A DNA stretch of 10,549 bases from an uncultured Collinsella sp. (GTDB lineage: Bacteria > Actinomycetota > Coriobacteriia > Coriobacteriales > Coriobacteriaceae). The stretch lies in NCBI GenBank assembly GCA_900550415.1, contig URSO01000069.1, forward strand, positions 1-10,549, read 5' to 3'. Both the position numbers and the translations under genes were made by a program. The notes beneath the pieces were generated by a model. That model saw only the letters and a list, made by a program, of their open reading frames with translations, was not told the origin of the DNA and ran no database searches. Shown piece after piece: positions 1 through 5,546 of the stretch (the first letter of the stretch is position 1; every line of letters begins with the position of its first letter).

Positions 1-103
1 GGTTCTTTCGTCCTGCGGAATGCGCTGGGAAGTTACCCCATGCGGCCAGCTGCGGGATCTTAGTCGCGTTGGAACAAGCAACCCAACATATATATCTGAA
101 TAT

Positions 104-203
104 GGATGGGAGGGGCGCTTTGTTTTTGGGTGCCCTTACAAGAAAACGTGACTTGGGGAAGGGATGGGCGCTTTGCTGGGATGGCGCTTTGGGATGGGGG
201 CTT
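104..203. repeat. Degenerate short direct repeats (GGATGG-n-GCGCTTTG)
   Basis: The nine bases GGCGCTTTG occur three times, at 114-122, 167-175 and 183-191. Each is preceded closely by GGATGG, and a fourth partial copy (GGGATGGGGGCTT) lies at 191-203, just past the tetR stop codon. Copies two to four are nearly head to tail and copy one is about 45 bases away. The copies are direct, so they do not form a hairpin and are not an obvious terminator. Their role is unknown: they could be repeated protein sites or slippage-derived sequence. The remainder of 1-205 holds no gene I can support. Confidence 0.5.
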
Positions 204-205
204 AC

Positions 206-745
206 TTAGCTGAAGAGGGGCTGTATGGCTGATAGGTAATCTTTGGCTACGTCGGCTTTGTCGGCTTGGAAGTTGTGCCAGGCCCACCATTGGACCATTC
301 CTACGAAGCTTGAGGCTATGTGGTGTAGTAGGAAGCTTCGGTCCATGGTGGCGGCGGGGCCGTTTGGGTCGGTGGGGACGGTTTCGGCTGCTCGTGACAT
401 GATGGTCTTGCGTAAGCAGTCGGCGAAGACGCGTGAGCCGGCGCCGGCTACGAGGGCTCGTACGCCCTGGCGGCGTTCCCAGAGGTTGTTGAGGATATGC
501 TCGACTTGTACGAGCGGATCATCGAGCGGTGTGCCATCGTCGTCGAGGGCGTGGGTGCAGATGTCGCTCACGAGTTCGGACAGTAGGTCATCTTTGCTCT
601 TGAAGAGGCCATAGAACGTGGCCCGACCCACATGGGCGCGAGCGATGATGTCGCCGACGGTGATCTTGCCGTAGTCCTCTTCGCGCAGCAGTTCGGAGAA
701 CGCCGCGACGATGGCGGCGCGGCTTTTTGCCTTGCGGGCATCCAT
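206..745 (-). CDS. TetR/AcrR-family transcriptional regulator
   Basis: A 179-residue one-component DNA-binding regulator, of typical size for the TetR family. The N-terminal part has the family helix-turn-helix at about residues 28-47 (I-T-V-G-D-I-I-A-R-A then G-R-A-T-F-Y-G-L-F), followed by the usual K-S-K-D-D-L-L. The C-terminal ligand and dimer domain diverges and ends in a Trp-rich stretch (M-V-Q-W-W-A-W-H) common in small AcrR-like proteins. Its ligand cannot be read from sequence. I chose the ATG at 743-745. The frame extends to a TTG at 791-793, but that would overlap larC by about 45 bases. The chosen start lies two bases past the larC stop codon and has only a weak ribosome-binding site, so translational coupling to larC is likely. 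By position it is the last gene of a larB-larC-tetR operon, and it may repress that operon through the inverted repeat at 2503-2536 (inference). Confidence 0.9.
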   Translation of the reverse strand: MDARKAKSRAAIVAAFSELLREEDYGKITVGDIIARAHVGRATFYGLFKSKDDLLSELVSDICTHALDDDGTPLDDPLVQVEHILNNLWERRQGVRALVAGAGSRVFADCLRKTIMSRAAETVPTDPNGPAATMDRSFLLHHIASSFVGMVQWWAWHNFQADKADVAKDYLSAIQPLFS

Positions 746-747
746 GG

Positions 748-1665
748 CTATGCGTCCGTGTGAACGAGCAGGCAGCGGAGCGTACCGGAGCAACCCTCGT
801 AGGGGCGCTTACCGGCGCCGTAGCCGACGGCCTCGATGCGGTAGCGGGCCGGCAGGTGCTCGGACGTGCGCAGTGCGGCGACGATGGCGGCGCCCGTGGG
901 CGTCACGAGCTCACCGGCGACCGGCGCGGGCGTGAGGGCGATATTGCCCGCCTGGCACAGGTTGACGACAGCGGGGACGGGAATGGGCATGAGACCGTGG
1001 GCACAGCGGATGGTACCGTGACCCTCAGAGAGCGACTCGACCACGATGTCCTCAATACCTAGGTCATCGAGGCAGATGGCGACAGAGCAGACGTCGACGA
1101 TGGAGTCGATGGCGCCCACCTCGTGGAACATGACGGTCTCGGTCGTTTTGCCGTGGGCCTTGGCCTCGGCGGCGGCGAGCGCGGTAAAGATGGCGAGCGC
1201 GCGACGCTTGGCGCCATCGCTTAGCTGCGAGTCATCGATGATGGCGGTGACATCCGCCAAAGAACGGTGGTGATGGTGGTGGGCGTGATGGTGACCCTCG
1301 TGGCCATGACCGTGGGCCTCATGGTCATGCTCGTGGCAGTGCTCGTGTTCGTGCTCGCCATGATCATGATGGTAGTGCTCATGCTCATGTGTGTGCTCGG
1401 TGCCCGCTTCGTTGCCGTAGAGCCAGACCATGTCGTGGTCGTGGTTCTCGAGCTCCTCAGCCAGCTGAACATCAAAGTCGCAGGCGTCGATGCCATGCTT
1501 GTTTACGCGTGTAACGGCAATCTCAAAGCCGCCGACCGGCAGCGTGGCGAGCTGGTCGCGCAGATGCTCCTCGCTGGCACCCAGGTCGAGCAGGGCCGCG
1601 ACGGTCATGTCGCCGCTGATGCCCGAGGTGCCGTCGATGATAAGCGTGTGCTGATGGTTGGACAT
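748..1665 (-). CDS. larC: LarC N-terminal part (LarC1), nickel-pincer cofactor cyclometallase, LarC2 domain absent
   Basis: LarC is the CTP-dependent enzyme that inserts nickel into the pincer nucleotide cofactor of lactate-racemase-type enzymes. This 305-residue protein has the LarC1 landmarks: D-G-T-S-G-I-S-G-D-M at 11-20, H-E-V-G-A-I-D-S-I-V-D in the middle, the H-G-L-M-P-I-P-V-P-A segment, and G-E-L-V-T-P-T-G-A-A near the end. A very His-rich loop occupies residues 91-133, with 24 His in 43 residues, and probably binds nickel. Full-length LarC is usually about 400 residues and has a C-terminal LarC2 domain that binds CTP. Here the protein ends shortly after the G-Y-G-A-G motif closing LarC1, and tetR begins at once. 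In Lactiplantibacillus plantarum LarC2 is reached by programmed frameshifting, but no LarC2-like reading frame is visible downstream here. The ribosome-binding site GGAG lies six bases before the ATG and abuts the larB stop codon, so the two genes are coupled. Confidence 0.88.
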   Translation of the reverse strand: MSNHQHTLIIDGTSGISGDMTVAALLDLGASEEHLRDQLATLPVGGFEIAVTRVNKHGIDACDFDVQLAEELENHDHDMVWLYGNEAGTEHTHEHEHYHHDHGEHEHEHCHEHDHEAHGHGHEGHHHAHHHHHRSLADVTAIIDDSQLSDGAKRRALAIFTALAAAEAKAHGKTTETVMFHEVGAIDSIVDVCSVAICLDDLGIEDIVVESLSEGHGTIRCAHGLMPIPVPAVVNLCQAGNIALTPAPVAGELVTPTGAAIVAALRTSEHLPARYRIEAVGYGAGKRPYEGCSGTLRCLLVHTDA

Positions 1666-1675
1666 GAAATGCTCC

Positions 1676-2458
1676 TTAGCGGGCGCAGGACGTGCCGGCG
1701 CTCAGATGATTGATAAGACTTGCCTGATAGGCGGCGCCAAAGCCGTTGTCGATATTGACGACCGAAACGCCGCTGGCGCAGGAGTTGAGCATGGCGAGCA
1801 GTGCGGCCATGCCGCCAAAGTTCGCGCCATAGCCCACGCTGGTGGGGACGGCGATGACCGGACAGCTCACAAGGCCTCCGATGACGCTCGCCAGGGCGCC
1901 CTCCATGCCGGCGATGGCGATGACCACCTGCGCCTGGGCAAGTTCCTCAGCATGCGCGAGCAGACGGTGCAGGCCGGCGACACCCACGTCGTAGAGGCGA
2001 TCGACCTCGTTGCCGTAGAACTCGGCCGTCAACGCGGCTTCCTCGGCAACGGGCAGGTCGCTCGTGCCGGCGCAGGCGACGACGATGCGTCCGTTGCCGT
2101 TGGGGGAGGGCTTGCCACCCACGAGGGCGAGCTGGGCGTCCGGGACATATCCCAGGTCGATGCCGTTGCCGAGGAGCTCCGAGGTGCGGACTGCCTTTTC
2201 GTCGTCCAGGCGCGTGACCAGGATGCGCTCCTGGCCGGCATCGAGTAATGCTTTGATAATGGCGGCAATTTGCTCGGCGGTTTTACCGGCGCCGTAGACA
2301 ACTTCGCCGGCTCCCTGGCGCACCCCGCGCGAAAGGTCGAGCTGCGCAAAGCCCAAATCGGCGGTCGGAGCCGTCTGGATGCGCGTGAGGGCGTCGGCAG
2401 GGGTGACTGCTCCGCCGGCAACATCGCTCAGCAGCTGCTCTAGATCTCGCTTATCCAT
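1676..2458 (-). CDS. larB: LarB, nicotinate adenine dinucleotide carboxylase/hydrolase of nickel-pincer cofactor synthesis
   Basis: LarB carboxylates the pyridinium ring of nicotinic acid adenine dinucleotide and cleaves the phosphoanhydride, giving the dicarboxylated mononucleotide that LarE then sulfurates. The 260-residue protein has the expected N-terminal segment and a C-terminal domain related to PurE (AIR carboxylase). Visible motifs are A-G-T-S-D-L-P-V-A-E-E-A at about 130-141, S-V-G-Y-G-A-N-F-G-G, and L-N-S-C-A-S-G with Cys227, which matches the catalytic cysteine described for the family. An upstream in-frame start exists 33 bases earlier, but the ATG at 2456-2458 has a good site (GAAGGGAA, about seven bases away) and fits family starts. 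It is the first gene of the lar operon, 114 bases downstream of serB, and is followed ten bases later by larC. Older databases call this family PurE-like; the larC neighbour supports LarB. Confidence 0.93.
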   Translation of the reverse strand: MDKRDLEQLLSDVAGGAVTPADALTRIQTAPTADLGFAQLDLSRGVRQGAGEVVYGAGKTAEQIAAIIKALLDAGQERILVTRLDDEKAVRTSELLGNGIDLGYVPDAQLALVGGKPSPNGNGRIVVACAGTSDLPVAEEAALTAEFYGNEVDRLYDVGVAGLHRLLAHAEELAQAQVVIAIAGMEGALASVIGGLVSCPVIAVPTSVGYGANFGGMAALLAMLNSCASGVSVVNIDNGFGAAYQASLINHLSAGTSCAR

Positions 2459-2502
2459 ATATGTTCCCTTCGACGGCGCAAAGTTTAGCACTCAAAGGGT
2501 AT

Positions 2503-2536
2503 GTTTCCGAACACTAAGACAGAATTGTTCGGAAAC
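2503..2536. promoter_or_regulatory. Perfect 11-bp inverted repeat upstream of larB (candidate operator)
   Basis: GTTTCCGAACA at 2503-2513 is matched exactly by its reverse complement TGTTCGGAAAC at 2526-2536, with a 12-base spacer. The half-site centres are 23 bases apart, about two helical turns. Each arm is itself nearly palindromic (TGTTC-G-GAAAC), so two repressor dimers could bind side by side. On the minus strand a -10-like TATAGT (2535-2540) overlaps the repeat, so a bound protein would block initiation; no convincing -35 is seen. As RNA it would form a stem, but no U-run follows, so an intrinsic terminator for serB is unlikely. The TetR protein encoded at the operon end is the natural candidate to bind here (inference). 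Confidence 0.65.
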
Positions 2537-2572
2537 TATAGGACAGACTGATTCAATTGCTAGACGGATTGG

Positions 2573-3208
2573 CTAGTCGCGCAGGATGATGTCCATGGCG
2601 AGCATCAGATTGCGCTCGTCGATGGCAAACGGGGCGGCCTCGCGCGTCTTGGGCTTGGCACAAAATGCGATGCCCGTGCCCGCGGCCTGAATCATGGGGA
2701 TGTCGTTGGCACCGTCGCCGATCGCGACGGTGTGGGCCATATCGACGCCGCACTCAACTGCCCAGTCCAGCAGCTGGATGAGCTTGGACTCCTTGGTCAC
2801 AATGTCGGCAGCCAACTTACCGGTGAGCTTGCCGTCCACGACCTCCAGACGATTGGCCAGGCAAAAGTCGATGCCCGCGGCGGCCACGATCTTATCGGCG
2901 ACTTCGTGAAAGCCGCCACTCACGACGCCGACCTTCCAACCCTTGCTGTGTGCCGAGCGCACAAGCTCCAACGCGCCGGGGGTAAATGTCACGCGCTTAA
3001 AGGTGCGCTCGAACACGCTCTCGTCCAGGCCGGCGAGCAGCCTCACGCGCTCCTCGAGCGCCTGCTTAAAGTCAAGCTCGCCGCGCATGGCGCGTTCGGT
3101 GATCTGTGCCACCTGCTCGCCCACGCCGGCCTCTTCGCCCAACAGGTCGATGACCTCCTGGTTGATGAGCGTGGAGTCGATATCCATAACGATGAGGCGT
3201 GCAGTCAT
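2573..3208 (-). CDS. serB: Phosphoserine phosphatase SerB
   Basis: Cytoplasmic HAD-family phosphatase that hydrolyses O-phospho-L-serine to serine, the last step of the phosphorylated serine pathway. All HAD motifs are present in 211 residues: D9-I-D11-S-T (nucleophile and acid/base), V-V-S97-G-G-F (motif II), K142 in T-K-E-S-K (motif III) and G-D165-G-A-N-D169 (motif IV). Glu18 and Arg54 sit where substrate-binding residues occur in SerB. This is the single-domain form without the N-terminal ACT-like region found in E. coli SerB. The ATG at 3206-3208 is preceded by GGAAAGG at a suitable distance; a GTG 45 bases further upstream has no such support. It is transcribed divergently from aspS. 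A link to larB in one transcript is possible but the 114-base gap with an operator-like repeat suggests separate control. Confidence 0.93.
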   Translation of the reverse strand: MTARLIVMDIDSTLINQEVIDLLGEEAGVGEQVAQITERAMRGELDFKQALEERVRLLAGLDESVFERTFKRVTFTPGALELVRSAHSKGWKVGVVSGGFHEVADKIVAAAGIDFCLANRLEVVDGKLTGKLAADIVTKESKLIQLLDWAVECGVDMAHTVAIGDGANDIPMIQAAGTGIAFCAKPKTREAAPFAIDERNLMLAMDIILRD

Positions 3209-3241
3209 GGCGGGCCTTTCCGAGTGCTGTTTTATTGGGGC

Positions 3242-3252
3242 ATATTGTCGCA
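3242..3252 (-). promoter_or_regulatory. Possible extended -10 element of the serB promoter
   Basis: On the minus strand this reads TGCGACAATAT, about 34 bases before the serB start codon. It gives TG-C followed by the -10-like GACAAT. No good -35 is seen at 16-18 bases. The divergent aspS side carries the very similar TGCGATAAGAT, which is the main support for both. Confidence 0.3.
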
Positions 3253-3348
3253 CGTGACGAGCGCGGGCGGGTGTCGCGGCGCGTCAATTGTTTCGTCTCC
3301 GTCAAGTCTTTGGGCAGGAGCCACTTTTTCGCGGCACATCGACGCGAG

Positions 3349-3359
3349 TGCGATAAGAT
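3349..3359 (+). promoter_or_regulatory. Possible -10 region of the aspS promoter
   Basis: TGCGATAAGAT offers either TG-C-GATAAG (extended -10) or TAAGAT as a -10 hexamer. No clear -35 hexamer lies upstream. If used, transcription would start at about 3366, making an aspS leader of about 100 bases and leaving the ATG at 3368 essentially leaderless. Confidence 0.35.
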
Positions 3360-3367
3360 AGAACGCC

Positions 3368-3490
3368 ATGTCTGGCTGCGCGGTTTACGCAGGCTGGGCA
3401 AATCTGTACGACGCCGCCCGGAACGACACGGGGCGGCACAGATCCATAAAGGAGGATCACTGGTATGAGCCAGACCCGTCCCATCGATGA
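3368..3490 (+). CDS. Possible 40-codon upstream ORF in the aspS leader
   Basis: An ATG at 3368 opens a 40-residue frame (M-S-G-C-A-V-Y-A-G-W...) that runs through the leader hairpin, crosses the aspS ribosome-binding site and stops with TGA at 3488-3490, inside aspS in another frame. It has no ribosome-binding site, but the putative promoter at 3349-3359 would place the start of transcription next to its ATG. Four Asp codons are scattered, not in a run, so a classical attenuator peptide is not evident. It may be chance, given the GC-rich context. Confidence 0.2.
   Translation: MSGCAVYAGWANLYDAARNDTGRHRSIKEDHWYEPDPSHR
3402..3443 (+). promoter_or_regulatory. Bipartite hairpin in the aspS leader
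   Basis: ATCTGT (3402-3407) pairs with ACAGAT (3438-3443), and inside it GCCGCCC (3413-3419) pairs with GGGCGGC (3431-3437). That gives 13 base pairs, one 5-base bulge and an 11-base loop. The structure ends four bases before the AAAGGAGG ribosome-binding site. There is no U-run, so it is not a terminator, and I see no T-box signature. It may affect translation or RNA stability. Confidence 0.45.
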
Positions 3491-5252
3491 GCATTCCATG
3501 CACACCCGTACCTGCGGCGAGCTTCGCTTCGAGAACGTGGGCGAAGAGGTCACCCTCACCGGTTGGGTGAGCCGTCGCCGCGACCACGGCGGCCTTATCT
3601 TCTGCGACCTTCGCGACCGTGAGGGCATCACGCAGCTTACCTTCGACCCCGAGCACTCCGACGGCGACGCCTTTAAGATCGCCGAGACCATGCGTCCCGA
3701 GTGGCCCATCAAGATTCACGGCGTCGTGCGCGCCCGTGGCGAGGAGACCACCAACACCAAGCTCGCCACCGGCGAGATCGAGGTCCTGACCGACCACGCC
3801 GAGGTGCTCAATACGTCCGTCACCCCGCCGTTCCAGATCGAGGACGGCATCGAGACCAGCGAGGACACCCGCCTGCGCTATCGCTATCTGGACCTTCGTC
3901 GTCCCGAGATGATGGCCAACCTCAAGCTGCGCTCCGACTTTACCTTTGCCATTCGCGAGGCGCTGCACAACCGTGAGTTCATGGAGGTCGAGACGCCCTC
4001 CCTGTTCAAGTCCACGCCCGAGGGCGCCCGCGACTTCATCGTCCCCAGCCGCATCCAGCCGGGCAACTTCTACGCCCTGCCGCAGTCCCCGCAGCTCCTG
4101 AAGCAGCTGCTTATGGTCGGTGGCGTCGAGCGCTACTATCAGGTTGCCAAGTGCTTCCGCGACGAGGACTTGCGTGCCGACCGTCAGCCCGAGTTCACCC
4201 AGGTCGATATCGAGATGTCCTTCGTGGACCAGAACGACGTTATGAGCGCGCTCGAAGAGGTTCTTGCCGATGCCTTCGGCCGCATGGGTGTCGAGATGCC
4301 CACGCCGCTGCGTCGCATGAACTACTGGGAGGCCATGGACACCTATGGCTCCGACAAGCCCGATACCCGCTATGGCATGCACTTGGTCGACCTGACCGAC
4401 ATCTTCGCCAACTCCAAGTTCAAGGTCTTTGCGACTGCCGCGAACGAGGAGGGCTCTGTCGTCAAGGCCATCAACGCCAAGGGCGCCGGTGCCTGGGCTC
4501 GCGCCAAGATCGATAAGCTTGCCGGCGTGGCTTCCACGTTTGGCGCCAAGGGCCTTGCCTGGATCGCCTTCCGCGAGGACGGCTCCATCAACAGCCCCAT
4601 CGTCAAGTTCTTCTCGGACGAGGAGATGGCTGCCCTGCGCGAGCGCATGGACGTCGAGCCCGGCGACCTTGTGATGTTCGCCGCCGGCCCGCGCCTGCTC
4701 TCCGACGAGATCCTGGGCGGCATGCGTTCCCACATGGCTAACGCGCTCGAGATCAAGCGCGAGGGCCACGACTTCTTGTGGGTCGTCAACTTCCCGCTGT
4801 TCCACTGGGACGAGGACCGCAAGGCTTACGCTGCCGAGCACCAGCCCTTCACCCTGCCGACCGAGACCGACATCGCCAAGATCGAGGCCGACCCGCTGGC
4901 AGCCGGTTCCTGCACCTACGACTTTGTCATGGACGGCTTTGAGGCCGGCGGCGGCGGTATGCGTATCCACAACGCCGAAATGCAGATGTCCATGCTCAAG
5001 CTCCTGGGCTTTACCGAGGAGCGCGCCGAGTCGCAGTTCGGCTTCCTCATGGAGGCCCTCAAGTTTGGTGCGCCCCCGATGGGCGGTTTCGCTCTGGGCC
5101 TGGACCGCGTGTGCATGCTGCTCACCGGTTCCGACTCCATCCGCGACGTCATGGCGTTCCCCAAGACGGCCAGCGGCTCCGACCTCATGTCGGGCGCCCC
5201 GAGTGCCGTTAGCGGCGCCCAGCTCAAGGACGTCAGCCTGCGCCTGATGTAG
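3465..5252 (+). CDS. aspS: Aspartyl-tRNA synthetase, bacterial type, probably non-discriminating
   Basis: Class II synthetase that charges tRNA-Asp with aspartate in the cytoplasm. The 595 residues show the bacterial layout: an N-terminal OB-fold anticodon-binding domain (about 15-120), the catalytic core with motif 2 (F231-R-D-E-D-L-R, then A-D-R-Q-P-E-F-T-Q), the inserted GAD domain (about 310-420), and motif 3 (G-G-F-A-L-G-L-D547-R548-V). In the anticodon domain the segment R-R-R-D-H41-G-G has His where E. coli has Leu (R-R-R-D-L-G-S). His here is the known mark of non-discriminating enzymes, which also charge tRNA-Asn and rely on GatCAB to make Asn-tRNA. The ATG is preceded by a near-perfect AAAGGAGG nine bases away, which decides it over the in-frame ATG at codon 12. 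The gene looks monocistronic, with its own leader and a terminator. Confidence 0.97.
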   Translation: MSQTRPIDEHSMHTRTCGELRFENVGEEVTLTGWVSRRRDHGGLIFCDLRDREGITQLTFDPEHSDGDAFKIAETMRPEWPIKIHGVVRARGEETTNTKLATGEIEVLTDHAEVLNTSVTPPFQIEDGIETSEDTRLRYRYLDLRRPEMMANLKLRSDFTFAIREALHNREFMEVETPSLFKSTPEGARDFIVPSRIQPGNFYALPQSPQLLKQLLMVGGVERYYQVAKCFRDEDLRADRQPEFTQVDIEMSFVDQNDVMSALEEVLADAFGRMGVEMPTPLRRMNYWEAMDTYGSDKPDTRYGMHLVDLTDIFANSKFKVFATAANEEGSVVKAINAKGAGAWARAKIDKLAGVASTFGAKGLAWIAFREDGSINSPIVKFFSDEEMAALRERMDVEPGDLVMFAAGPRLLSDEILGGMRSHMANALEIKREGHDFLWVVNFPLFHWDEDRKAYAAEHQPFTLPTETDIAKIEADPLAAGSCTYDFVMDGFEAGGGGMRIHNAEMQMSMLKLLGFTEERAESQFGFLMEALKFGAPPMGGFALGLDRVCMLLTGSDSIRDVMAFPKTASGSDLMSGAPSAVSGAQLKDVSLRLM

Positions 5253-5275
5253 GCAAGCGGCTACATATTGCCCGT

Positions 5276-5310
5276 AACGAGGGAAGGACACGTGCCTTCC
5301 CTCGTTTTTT
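5276..5310 (+). terminator. Intrinsic terminator of aspS
   Basis: CGAGGGAAGG (5278-5287) pairs perfectly with CCTTCCCTCG (5295-5304) around a seven-base loop, followed by six T residues (5305-5310). Two further A-T pairs can extend the stem into the T-run. It lies 25 bases after the aspS stop codon. Confidence 0.95.
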
Positions 5311-5349
5311 ATACGCCGAGATTGTGAGGGCATGGGATGACCGGGCGTT

Positions 5350-5399
5350 GCGGAAAGTACGTCCCGGAATCTGCGTCCAGAACGGGTCGCGCTTTCCCA
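5350..5399. repeat. REP-like hairpin repeat, copy 1
   Basis: About 50 bases that begin with GCGGAAAG and end with CTTTCCC. The outer arms GGAAAG and CTTTCC pair, and inside them CCCG pairs with CGGG across a loop. Aligned without gaps it matches copy 2 (5412-5461) at 32 of 50 positions, with the differences mostly in loops and the internal bulge. No coding frame fits. Confidence 0.6.
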
Positions 5400-5411
5400 A
5401 CGGCGGTCCAA

Positions 5412-5461
5412 GCGGAAAGCGCATCCCGTAATCCCGCCTCAAACTGGGACACACTTTCCGC
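5412..5461. repeat. REP-like hairpin repeat, copy 2
   Basis: The outer arms GCGGAAAG (5412-5419) and CTTTCCGC (5454-5461) are perfect 8-bp complements. After a 4 x 4 internal loop (CGCA/CACA), TCCC pairs with GGGA. It starts 62 bases after copy 1, in the same orientation. The layout fits small interspersed palindromic repeats (REP or MITE-like) rather than a terminator, because no T-run follows. Confidence 0.65.
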
Positions 5462-5546
5462 TTCACCCGCCGCCTCGAAAAACCTGCGCGCCCTCCATCC
5501 CAAAACTGGGTAGAAGAAAGCCAAAACGCAATCGCAGGAGGTCAAT

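Noticed and set aside
1267..1713. Hydrophobic Val/Met-rich plus-strand frame, membrane-protein-like
   Set aside because: It is the antisense of the His codons of larC (CAC/CAT read as GTG/ATG). No start signal supports it.
2503..2536. The larB upstream repeat as a serB terminator
   Set aside because: On the minus strand it is followed by ATACCC with no T-run, and the stem is only about half G/C with a 12-base loop.
3072..5411. 779-codon open frame on the minus strand opposite aspS
   Set aside because: It is a mirror of the GC-rich third positions of aspS, which is certain. It also overlaps serB, is low in complexity (Gly, Leu, Val, His) and has no recognisable domain.
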